From Pedococcus bigeumensis (GTDB lineage: Bacteria > Actinomycetota > Actinomycetes > Actinomycetales > Dermatophilaceae): a stretch of 64,000 nucleotides of DNA. The notes beneath the pieces were generated by a model. That model was not told where the DNA came from. It did no database searches and saw nothing but the letters and a program-made list of their open reading frames with translations. Positions 24,717 to 32,083 of this stretch are shown here, piece by piece; position 1 is the stretch's first letter; each line of letters starts with the position of its first letter. A program made the translations under genes and the position numbers. The DNA is taken from NCBI RefSeq assembly GCF_006438965.1, contig NZ_RCZM01000003.1:558001-622000 (forward strand). The letters run 5' to 3'.

Positions 24717-26320
24717 CACTCCTCGCCTCCCTCGATCGTCGCCAAGGCCTTGGTGAGGGCCTCGACCCGGGCGTCCGGATCGGAGTCCTCGCACCACCCG
24801 TCGCTGAAGAGGCTGGCCGCGATGTCACCGGCATACGCCGGCGCGGCGAACGAGGTGCCGCTCCAGAGGGCGAACCCGCTGGAGTAGTCGTCCGGGTCAC
24901 ACGACCCACGGGCCGGGTCCGCCGCCCCAGCGTGGTGCATGACGGACTGGAGGCTGCCGTTGAACGTGGTTGGCATCGTGCTCACCACCGCGGTCCCGCA
25001 GCGGTAGGCGCGGACCCAGTGCCCGGTGTTGGAGTATGCCGAAACCGTGGCACCGTCCGGGTTGTAGGCGCCGACGCTGGTCAGGGGCAGGTCGAAACCG
25101 CCGCTGGCCGCGAAGGCTGCGGGGTAGAACTCGTGGTTGGTGCCACCGTTGCCAGCAGCGGCCACCACGGCGACCCCGGTGCCCGCGAGCGCCCGAAGGA
25201 CGCGGTAGAACGCCGGCTCGTCATCGAAGGACCCCGGCGTCTCGTGGTAGTAGCCGAGCGACAGTGACAGGACATCGATCGCAGGGCCCTTGCCGCGCTG
25301 GGAGTGGGCCAGCAGCTGCCGGACGTAGAGGAGGGTCAGCGTCTTGACGAGGAAGGCCTCGTCGGTGACGCCGTCACCGTGCATCACGGGCACGATCATC
25401 AGGGTGGCCTCGGGGCAGTGCTGCCGCACGACTCCCGCGATGAAGGTGCCGTGCCCGGCCAGCGGGTCGAGCAGTCCGTTGACCCGGTCCAGGGTACAGC
25501 CGGTCAGCTCGGGGTCGTTGGCCGGGTGGAACCGCAGGCCGATGGGGATGCTGTCGACGGTGACGTCCGTGATGATGCCCTCGGTGAACCAGGGGTGCTG
25601 ACCCAGTCCGGTGTCGAGCAGCGCGACAACAGGGCCGGTCACCTCGCCCTTGGCATCGCCCTGCGCCACGGGTGAGGGACCTCCCCACACCACGGGGCAG
25701 CGCGGCGAGGGCCCGCCGCCCGGCATCTGGACGTCGTCGTCGCCGACTCCCGAGCCGTAACCCACACCGGAGCCGTACCCGACGCCAGACCCGTACCCGA
25801 CACCCGAGCCGTACCCGACACCAGACCCGTACCCGACACCAGACCCGTAGCCCGAGGCCGTCACGATGTGACACAGGCCCACCGACTTGGCCGCCTCGCG
25901 GTCCTCCGCACGGAGTGTCTGCAGGATCAGCCAGGCATCCGGGGCCGCGACGGGACGGTCCGGCAACGGCCGGAACTCCACCGTCGTCGAGACCGCCAGG
26001 TCGACGACGTCGCCGAGCTCGTTCTGCTCGATCAGCGCCTCGAACCGTTCGTCCCGCTCGGGCTGGACGTAGTAGCCCAGCCGCTCGGCGATCGCCGACA
26101 GCGCCGTGATCGGACCATCGGCAGAACGGTTCGCGAGCCCGCGCACGAGCAGGCGGTTCCCGGCATACAGGGTGGGCGCAAAGGGGTCGTCGCCGTCGAG
26201 GCGCACCGCCTTCGCGGGGTCGAGCGTGCGCACGTCGAGGCGCTGCGCCGCCGAGCGCGGGATGGCAACCCAGGGCGCGGGTCCGGGCCCAGAGGACGGC
26301 GGGGGGGCTGATGCGGCCAT
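24716..26320 (-). CDS. Intracellular S8 subtilisin-like protease with GYGSGV repeat linker
   Basis: A 534-residue protein. Residues 1-156 form an unrecognised N-terminal domain. Residues 157-192 are six tandem GYGSGV units. The protease domain follows with the full catalytic triad: Asp236 (LLDTGLG), His290 (GHGTFIAG), Ser490 (SGTSFAAP), plus oxyanion Asn391 (AAAGNGG). No signal peptide or membrane helix is visible, so it should act in the cytoplasm. The ATG used has an AGGAG site six bases ahead; a GTG 27 nt further upstream is the alternative. First gene of the subtilase-sigma-Trp-repeat-CHAT operon, with ATGA coupling to the sigma gene. Confidence 0.88.
   Translation of the reverse strand: MAASAPPPSSGPGPAPWVAIPRSAAQRLDVRTLDPAKAVRLDGDDPFAPTLYAGNRLLVRGLANRSADGPITALSAIAERLGYYVQPERDERFEALIEQNELGDVVDLAVSTTVEFRPLPDRPVAAPDAWLILQTLRAEDREAAKSVGLCHIVTASGYGSGVGYGSGVGYGSGVGYGSGVGYGSGVGYGSGVGDDDVQMPGGGPSPRCPVVWGGPSPVAQGDAKGEVTGPVVALLDTGLGQHPWFTEGIITDVTVDSIPIGLRFHPANDPELTGCTLDRVNGLLDPLAGHGTFIAGVVRQHCPEATLMIVPVMHGDGVTDEAFLVKTLTLLYVRQLLAHSQRGKGPAIDVLSLSLGYYHETPGSFDDEPAFYRVLRALAGTGVAVVAAAGNGGTNHEFYPAAFAASGGFDLPLTSVGAYNPDGATVSAYSNTGHWVRAYRCGTAVVSTMPTTFNGSLQSVMHHAGAADPARGSCDPDDYSSGFALWSGTSFAAPAYAGDIAASLFSDGWCEDSDPDARVEALTKALATIEGGEE
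25745..25852 (-). repeat. Six 18-bp tandem repeats coding GYGSGV
   Basis: The repeat lies inside the subtilase gene. Units on the plus strand read like TACCCGACACCAGACCCG with third-position variation (GAC/GAG, ACA/ACG/ACC). It is in frame, so changes in copy number would lengthen or shorten the linker without breaking the gene. Confidence 0.93.
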
Positions 26321-26768
26321 CGGTTCTCCTGAGGTCGTGCCGACCACGCGGTGCAGTGTTCAGCGTAGTGAGGGAATGCGTCATCTGACAGGAGAACGTC
26401 ACGCGCCGGCTGATACCGGACAGCCCCGAAAACTTGCCCGCGAAATCTTTTCGCCGGCGATGTATCAGGAGCCCTGCACCCGACTCTTCTCCGTTGTCAG
26501 ACCTGGTCGGGGGACCGAGGAGGACACAACGGAGAGGAAGCCTCATGTCGTACAGGACCTGTCGCAGGAGGCGGCAGGTGCGAGCGACCAAGGACCGCTG
26601 GGCACAGGGGTGCCAGCGGACTGGACGGCAGGTCGTGGGGGCGCGCTGCCGTTCCGCCCTTCGGGGCGCGTCGCCGGGTAGGTCAGGTTGTGGAAGGTGC
26701 TGGTCAGGGGTTTCCAGCACGCGCCCAGCCGGACCTCCTCGGCGACGCCGTTGAGTCCAGCAACACAC
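26321..26768. other. Gene-free upstream region of the protease module
   Basis: About 450 nt between the subtilase start and a terminator hairpin. It should hold the operon promoter on the minus strand, but I see no confident -10/-35. A hairpin CTCCGTTGT (26489-26497) / ACAACGGAG (26526-26534) encloses a partly self-complementary CCTGGTC...GGACCGAGG segment. Plus-strand frames here are Arg-rich and lack homology, and I do not call them genes. Confidence 0.5.
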
Positions 26769-26808
26769 GAGCGGCACGGCATACCAGACTCCGTATGCCG
26801 TGCCGCTC
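26769..26808. terminator. 16-bp perfect hairpin built from two octamer copies
   Basis: GAGCGGCACGGCATAC and its exact complement GTATGCCGTGCCGCTC flank an 8-base loop. Each arm ends in the dispersed octamer. It follows the YtxH-like gene on the minus strand and probably terminates it; it has no T-run. Confidence 0.75.
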
Positions 26809-26853
26809 TCTGTCTGCCCGGGTGCGGTGCACCCGTGGTCGCCGCTGCCGTGG

Positions 26854-27186
26854 TTACGGCAGCTTGCCGGCTCCCGGCCCGAAGCCCGTGGTGTCGGCGT
26901 GCAGCCGCCCATCGGTCCCGCGGTGCAGGGTCTCGGGGAGCTCCTCGCCGGTGAAGCGCTCCTTGGCGCTGGCGCCGGCGGTCTTCGCGACGTCGCCGAG
27001 CTTGGCCGCCACGACGGGGGCCTGGTCCTTGACGACCTGCTTGACCGTGTCGACCCGCGCCTGCACGGGGGCACTGCCCCACACGCGGTCGGTCTGGGTC
27101 TTGATCTGCTGGTACCGCTTCTGGCCGGCCTTGGCCCCGAGCACGTAGCCCGCAGCGAGACCGGCGAGGAAGGTGAGCTTTGCCAT
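26854..27186 (-). CDS. YtxH-like small membrane-anchored protein
   Basis: A 110-residue protein. The N-terminus MAKLTFLAGLAAGYVLGAKA is the short Gly-rich helix with GYVLGAKAG typical of actinobacterial YtxH-domain proteins, followed by a charged coiled-coil-like region (RYQQIKTQTDRVWGSAPVQA, VDTVKQVVKDQAPVVAAKLG) and a Gly-rich tail. It is probably anchored by the N-terminal helix. The function is unknown; homologues are general-stress-like. A tRNA-Ser lies just upstream, and a strong hairpin lies downstream. Confidence 0.83.
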   Translation of the reverse strand: MAKLTFLAGLAAGYVLGAKAGQKRYQQIKTQTDRVWGSAPVQARVDTVKQVVKDQAPVVAAKLGDVAKTAGASAKERFTGEELPETLHRGTDGRLHADTTGFGPGAGKLP

Positions 27187-27252
27187 GGTTCGGATCCTTT
27201 GGTCGGGTTCCCCTCGACCCTAACAAAACTGCTGGTCAGAGCGGTGTCGAGC

Positions 27253-27340
27253 TGGCGGCGGGTGTGGGATTTGAACCCACGAGAGGTTGCCCTCTGGTCG
27301 CTTTCAAGGCGACTGCACTAGGCCACTATGCGAACCCGCC
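27253..27340 (-). tRNA. tRNA-Ser (UGA anticodon)
   Basis: On the minus strand the acceptor GGCGGGT pairs with ACCCGCC, a long variable arm is present, the T-arm has GTTCAAATC, and the anticodon stem GTCGC/GCGAC encloses CTTGAAA, giving anticodon TGA. The discriminator G and CCA are encoded. Confidence 0.95.
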
Positions 27341-27682
27341 CGGTGGTGCGGGCCAAGTCTTCCAGACGCTGCGGACCGGCCCAGAGCGAGTACCGTTGTC
27401 TTCGCACGGCGACACGCCGAGGCACAGGACCCTGCACCACCTCGCACGGTCCTAAATGCGTTGAATCGCAGCAAAATTCGCGCCGCGACCTCACCAATTC
27501 GACCGCACTCATACGCGAATTGAAGGATCCTGATGAGTACCAGGGACGGTTAGCGTTTGCGACTGGGGGAATGAGCGTCCGCTTTCGGGCGGCGGGCCGG
27601 AGGCCGGGCAACCCTGCAGCCCGGCCTTCGTGCCGTCCGGGCGCAGTTCAGCCCGCATCACCACGGCCGCGCTGACCGCCGG
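27341..27682. other. Gene-free stretch with a terminator-like hairpin
   Basis: No convincing gene. The middle (about 27450-27560) is less G+C-rich than its surroundings (AATCGCAGCAAAATTCGCG) and may hold the promoter of tRNA-Ser. AGGCCGGGC (27601-27609) pairs with GCCCGGCCT (27619-27627), a probable terminator for the MocR gene arriving from the right. Confidence 0.55.
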
Positions 27683-29059
27683 TCAGCGGGCGCGGGCGGG
27701 GCGGCCGCCGGCGAGGGCCGCGTCGGCCAGGGCGTCCGCGAGTCCGTCGAGGTCGTCGCCTGCGGCCCCCACGGTCACCCGGAGGTGCCCACCGCCCTCC
27801 GGCGCCCCAGTTGGCGGACCGAGCCGGAACGGCGCACCCGGCGCGACACCGATCCCCTGGCTGGCCAACCGCACCATCGCCGCCGTCTCGTCGTGGACCG
27901 GCACCCAGATGTTGATGCCTTCCGTCCCCGGCACGGTGATCCCCCGCGCGGCAAGGGCGGCGACGACCTGGGCCCGCCGCGCGGCATACGTCGCGGTCGC
28001 TCGTGCCACTTCCGCCCGGGCCGCGCCGCTGCTCAGCAGCCCCAGCAGCACCTGCTGGAGCAGCCGGCTGGACCATCCCTGGCCGAGCTCCCGACGGGCT
28101 GTGATCGCGCGGTGCAGCGCTGGTGGCGCGCTCAGGGCCGCCAGCCGCAGGTCCGGTCCGTGCGACTTCGAGAACGACCGGATGTAGGCCGTGTGGCCGG
28201 GTCGCCACCGACCTGTGCTCGCGAGGGTGGCCGAGGACAGGCCCGCGGCCGAGTCGTCTTCCACGACAAGGGTTTCGGAGCCCTGGAGCAGTGTCGCGAT
28301 CGCCCGTGCGCGGCCCGGCGTCATCGTCACGCCGACGGGGTTCTGGGCACGGGGTTGCAGGAAGATGGCGGCCACCGGCTCGGTCAGGGCGGCCTCCAGT
28401 GCGGGGAGGTCGAGCCCCTCGGCGTCCACCGGCACCCCGACGAGCTGGACGCCCACCGACTCGAGGAGGTCGACCAGGGGCGGGAAGCCCGGGTCCTCGA
28501 CCACCACGCGGTCGCCGAACCGCAGCGAGGTGCGCACGATGAGGTCCATCGCGTCCATGGCGCCGTCGACGACGGCGAGGTCCGGCGCGGCATACGGCCA
28601 GTCCTGGCGGAGCACGTCGGCGAGGCCGGGCAGCACCGGGTCGTCGAGATAGCTCCCCGTGGTCGGCGCCGAGGTGAGCTGCGCCAGGACGGGCCCGAGC
28701 GAGGGGAGCAGGGCGGGGTCGGGGACCCCCGTGGACAGGTCGAGGGTGAAGCCAGACTCGTGCCGCAGCGCCTGTCGGTAGCGGCCGCCGTCGGGACCCC
28801 GCTGGTCCCGCACCGTGGTCCCGCGTCGGCCATCGGTGCTGACCGCTCCGGAACGGGCCAGCAGGGCCCAGGCTGCGCTGACCGTCGTCGGTGACAGGGC
28901 CAGCTGTGCCGCCACGGTCCGGATCGGCGGCAGCCGGTCACCCGCGACCAGCTCGCCGTCGCGGATGGCACCGGAGACGGCGTGCGCCAGACCTTTGGCC
29001 GTGGGCTGGTCGAGACGCTGCTCGAGGGCGGAGAGGGTCGTTGACACATTTTGTACCAT
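27683..29059 (-). CDS. MocR-type regulator (GntR DNA-binding domain fused to aminotransferase fold)
   Basis: A 458-residue protein. An N-terminal GntR winged helix (AIRDGELVAGDRLPPIRTVA, LSPTTVSAAWALLARSG) is joined to a fold-type I aminotransferase domain with the PLP lysine in IRSFSKSHGPDLRLAA and the Asp/Tyr cofactor contacts typical of class I enzymes. Regulators of this kind (GabR, PdxR) sense PLP adducts of amino compounds. It is divergent from the mmsA-aminotransferase-oxidoreductase operon and almost certainly controls it, sensing an amine or beta-amino acid. The ATG lies inside the shared promoter region, so its mRNA may be leaderless. Confidence 0.9.
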   Translation of the reverse strand: MVQNVSTTLSALEQRLDQPTAKGLAHAVSGAIRDGELVAGDRLPPIRTVAAQLALSPTTVSAAWALLARSGAVSTDGRRGTTVRDQRGPDGGRYRQALRHESGFTLDLSTGVPDPALLPSLGPVLAQLTSAPTTGSYLDDPVLPGLADVLRQDWPYAAPDLAVVDGAMDAMDLIVRTSLRFGDRVVVEDPGFPPLVDLLESVGVQLVGVPVDAEGLDLPALEAALTEPVAAIFLQPRAQNPVGVTMTPGRARAIATLLQGSETLVVEDDSAAGLSSATLASTGRWRPGHTAYIRSFSKSHGPDLRLAALSAPPALHRAITARRELGQGWSSRLLQQVLLGLLSSGAARAEVARATATYAARRAQVVAALAARGITVPGTEGINIWVPVHDETAAMVRLASQGIGVAPGAPFRLGPPTGAPEGGGHLRVTVGAAGDDLDGLADALADAALAGGRPARAR

Positions 29060-29076
29060 AGCAATACTTGTATTGT
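29041..29076 (+). promoter_or_regulatory. Promoter and operator of the mmsA operon
   Basis: TTGACA at 29041-29046 and AATACT at 29063-29068 form a plausible -35/-10 pair with 16 bases between. The perfect inverted repeat CAATAC-TT-GTATTG (29062-29075) overlaps the -10 element, and TTGTACCAT and TTGTATTGT make a direct repeat of the kind MocR proteins bind. The MocR start codon lies within the same stretch. Confidence 0.55.
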
Positions 29077-29108
29077 GTTACTAGTGGGTGGATCGTATGG
29101 TGTGGGGT

Positions 29109-30599
29109 ATGACGACACGCATCTCCCACTGGATCGACGGCCGGCTCCGCGAGGGCACCTCCGGACGCACGTCCCCCGTGCACAACCCGGCCACCGGACA
29201 GCGGACGGCCGAGGTCGACCTCGCCTCCGTCGAGGAGCTGAACGCCGCGGTGGCGAGCGCCGCGGAGGCCGCCCGCGAATGGCGGCACTCGTCGCTGTCC
29301 CGGCGCGCGGCCGTGCTCTTCGCCTTCCGGGAGCTGCTCAACGAGCGTGCGCCAGAGCTGGCCAAGATCGTCACGGCCGAGCACGGCAAGGTGCTCTCCG
29401 ACGCCGGCGGCGAGATCGCCCGCGGCCTGGAGAACGTCGAGTACGCCACCGGCGTGCCCAACCTGCTCAAGGGCGGCTTCAGTGAGCAGGTCTCGACCGG
29501 GGTCGACGTCTACAACATCCGGCAGCCGCTCGGCGTCGTCGCCGGGATCACGCCGTTCAACTTCCCGGTGATGGTGCCCCTGTGGATGTGCGCCAACGCG
29601 GTTGCCTGCGGAAACGCGTTCATCCTCAAGCCCAGCGAGAAGGACCCCTCCGCGTCGCTGTTCCTGGCCCAGCTGTGGAAGGACGCCGGTCTGCCGGACG
29701 GCGTCTTCACCGTCGTGCACGGCGACAAGGTGGCCGTCGACGCGATCCTCGACCACCCCGACATCGCCGCGGTCAGCTTCGTGGGCTCCACCCCGATCGC
29801 CAAGTACATCTACGAGCGAGGGACGGCCAACGGCAAGCGGGTCCAGGCTCTCGGTGGCGCCAAGAACCACGCCCTCGTGCTCCCCGACGCCGACATCGAC
29901 ATGGCGGCGGACGCGGTGGTCTCGGCGGCCTACGGCGCGGCTGGTGAGCGGTGCATGGCGTTGTCGGTCGCTGTCGCGGTCGGTGACGTGGCCCAGCCCC
30001 TCGTCGACGCCATTGCCGCCAGACTGCCCAAGCTCATCGTCGGCGACGGGGCCGACCCCGACACCGACATGGGGCCGCTCATCACGGCGGAGCACCGGGA
30101 CAAGGTGGCCGGCTACGTCGATGCAGGCGAGTCCGCCGGCGCGGCCGTGGTCGTCGACGGGCGCACCGGCGACCACCCGAGCGAGGGATTCTTCCTCGGC
30201 ACCACCCTGCTCGACCACGTCACCCGCGAGATGACCGTCTACACCGACGAGATCTTCGGCCCGGTGCTGTCGGTCGTCCGCGTCGACACCTACGAGGAGG
30301 GCATCGCCCTCATCAACTCCAACCAGTACGCCAACGGCACCGCCATCTTCACCCGCGACGGTGGCGTGGCCCGCCAGTTCCAGTACGACGTCGAGGTCGG
30401 CATGGTCGGTATCAACGTGCCCATCCCGGTTCCCGTCGCCTACTACTCGTTCGGCGGCTGGAAGGACTCGCTGTTCGGCGACACCCACATGTACGGCCCC
30501 GAGGGCGTCAACTTCTACACCCGGGGCAAGGTCGTCACCCAGCGGTGGCCCGACCCGGCCACCTCATCGGTCGACCTCGGTTTCCCGCGCACCCGCTGA
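29109..30599 (+). CDS. mmsA: CoA-acylating methylmalonate-semialdehyde dehydrogenase
   Basis: A 496-residue aldehyde dehydrogenase. ISHWIDGRLREGTSGRTSPV is the characteristic MmsA start, the cofactor segment NAFILKPSEKDPSASLFLAQ and the catalytic Cys in GERCMALS (about residue 283) are intact. It converts methylmalonate or malonate semialdehyde to propionyl-CoA or acetyl-CoA with NAD and CoA. With the transaminase next door it would complete breakdown of beta-alanine or a similar beta-amino acid. ATG at 29109 is chosen because the conserved N-terminus begins there; GTG at 29088 is upstream. Confidence 0.92.
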   Translation: MTTRISHWIDGRLREGTSGRTSPVHNPATGQRTAEVDLASVEELNAAVASAAEAAREWRHSSLSRRAAVLFAFRELLNERAPELAKIVTAEHGKVLSDAGGEIARGLENVEYATGVPNLLKGGFSEQVSTGVDVYNIRQPLGVVAGITPFNFPVMVPLWMCANAVACGNAFILKPSEKDPSASLFLAQLWKDAGLPDGVFTVVHGDKVAVDAILDHPDIAAVSFVGSTPIAKYIYERGTANGKRVQALGGAKNHALVLPDADIDMAADAVVSAAYGAAGERCMALSVAVAVGDVAQPLVDAIAARLPKLIVGDGADPDTDMGPLITAEHRDKVAGYVDAGESAGAAVVVDGRTGDHPSEGFFLGTTLLDHVTREMTVYTDEIFGPVLSVVRVDTYEEGIALINSNQYANGTAIFTRDGGVARQFQYDVEVGMVGINVPIPVPVAYYSFGGWKDSLFGDTHMYGPEGVNFYTRGKVVTQRWPDPATSSVDLGFPRTR

Positions 30600-30677
30600 C
30601 GCGCCGACCGCTCTCCGAGCGCCCCGGCACCTGAGCCGCCAGACTGTCCGGAACACCCGGCATACCAAGGACTCCCG

Positions 30678-32078
30678 ATGACCGACACGCTGCCAGCCGC
30701 CACCTCCGCCGCCGCCACTGCCTTCACGACCAACACCGAGGAGCAGGTGCGCCGTGACGACCGAGCCCACGTGTTCCACTCCTGGTCGGCGCAGGGGCTG
30801 ATCGACCCGCTGCCGATCGCGGACGCGCTCGGTTCGTACTTCACCGACTACTCGGGCAAGCGCTACCTGGACTTCTCCAGCCAGCTGGTCAACGTCAACA
30901 TCGGTTACCAGCACCCCAAGCTGGTCGCCGCCATCCAGGAGCAGGCGGGCCGGCTCACGACGATCAGCCCGGCGTTCGCCAACGACGCCCGCTCGGAGGC
31001 TGCCCGGCTGATCACCGAGCTGGCGCCCGGCGACCTCACCAAGGTGTTCTTCACCAACGGCGGCGCCGAGGCCACCGAGAACGCGCTGCGGATGGCTCGG
31101 CTGCACACCGGGCGCCACAAGGTGATGGCTGCCTACCGCAGTTACCACGGCGCGACCGCGGGAGCCATTGCCATGACTGGTGATCCGCGTCGCTGGGCAT
31201 CAGAGCCTGGTATGCCGGGCATCGTGCGCTACTGGGGTCCCTACCCCTACCGCTCGGCGTTCCACGCCGAGACCGAGCAGGAGGAGGGCGTGCGCGCGCT
31301 GAAGCATCTGCGCGACCTGATCATGGTCGAGGGGCCACAGACGATCGCCGCGATCATCCTGGAGAGCGTGGTCGGCACCAACGGCATCCTCGTGCCGCCG
31401 CCGGGCTACCTCCAGGGTGTGCGCGACATCTGCGACGAGTTCGGCATCGTCATGATCGCGGACGAGGTGATGTCCGGGTTCGCCCGCTGCGGTGAGTGGT
31501 TCGCCGTCGACCACTGGGACGTGGCGCCCGACCTGATCACCTTCGCCAAGGGCGTCAACAGCGGCTATGTCCCGCTCGGCGGCGTCATCATCTCCGAGCG
31601 CGTCGCCGCGACCTTCGACCAGCGTCCCTTCCCCGGCGGGCTGACCTACTCGGGTCACCCGCTCGCGTGCGCCTCGGCCGTCGCCTCGATCAACATCTTC
31701 AAGGAGGAGGGCGTCGTCGAGCATGCCCGCGACCTCGGCGAGGACGTCATCGGACCGGGCCTGCGCAACCTCGCCGAGCGGCACCCCAGCATCGGGGAGG
31801 TGCGGGGGCTGGGTGTCTTCTGGGCACTCGAGCTCGTCCGCGACCGGCAGACCCGGGATCCCCTGGTGCCGTTCAACGCCGCCGGCGCGGATGCCAAGCC
31901 GATGAACGACTTCGCCGCGGCGTGCAAGCAGCGCGGGCTGTGGCCGTTCATCCACTTCAACCGCACCCATGTCGTGCCGCCGTGCACGACGACGGCCGAC
32001 GAGGTCCGCGAAGGCCTGGCGATCCTCGACGAGGCGCTGTCCGTCGCGGACGGCTTCTACACCGGCACCGACGCCTGA
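30678..32078 (+). CDS. Class III aminotransferase (beta-alanine/diamine:pyruvate type)
   Basis: A 466-residue fold-type I PLP enzyme. It shows FFTNGGAEATENALRMARLH, the Asp contact in MIADEVMSGFARCG, and the PLP lysine in ITFAKGVNSGYVPLGG. The family covers omega-transaminases acting on beta-alanine, taurine, putrescine or 4-aminobutyrate. Paired with MmsA, beta-alanine with pyruvate as acceptor is the best guess; with the FAD oxidase-like gene downstream, polyamine breakdown is a fair alternative. An octamer copy lies 13 nt ahead of the ATG. Confidence 0.88.
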   Translation: MTDTLPAATSAAATAFTTNTEEQVRRDDRAHVFHSWSAQGLIDPLPIADALGSYFTDYSGKRYLDFSSQLVNVNIGYQHPKLVAAIQEQAGRLTTISPAFANDARSEAARLITELAPGDLTKVFFTNGGAEATENALRMARLHTGRHKVMAAYRSYHGATAGAIAMTGDPRRWASEPGMPGIVRYWGPYPYRSAFHAETEQEEGVRALKHLRDLIMVEGPQTIAAIILESVVGTNGILVPPPGYLQGVRDICDEFGIVMIADEVMSGFARCGEWFAVDHWDVAPDLITFAKGVNSGYVPLGGVIISERVAATFDQRPFPGGLTYSGHPLACASAVASINIFKEEGVVEHARDLGEDVIGPGLRNLAERHPSIGEVRGLGVFWALELVRDRQTRDPLVPFNAAGADAKPMNDFAAACKQRGLWPFIHFNRTHVVPPCTTTADEVREGLAILDEALSVADGFYTGTDA

Positions 32079-32083
32079 CGCCG

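Noticed and set aside
25745-25852. CRISPR-like short repeats
   Set aside because: Units are adjacent with no spacers, in frame, and encode GYGSGV within a protease gene.
26106-26754. Plus-strand open frames of 191 and 106 residues
   Set aside because: Arg/Pro-rich, no ribosome site or homology, and partly antisense to the subtilase gene.
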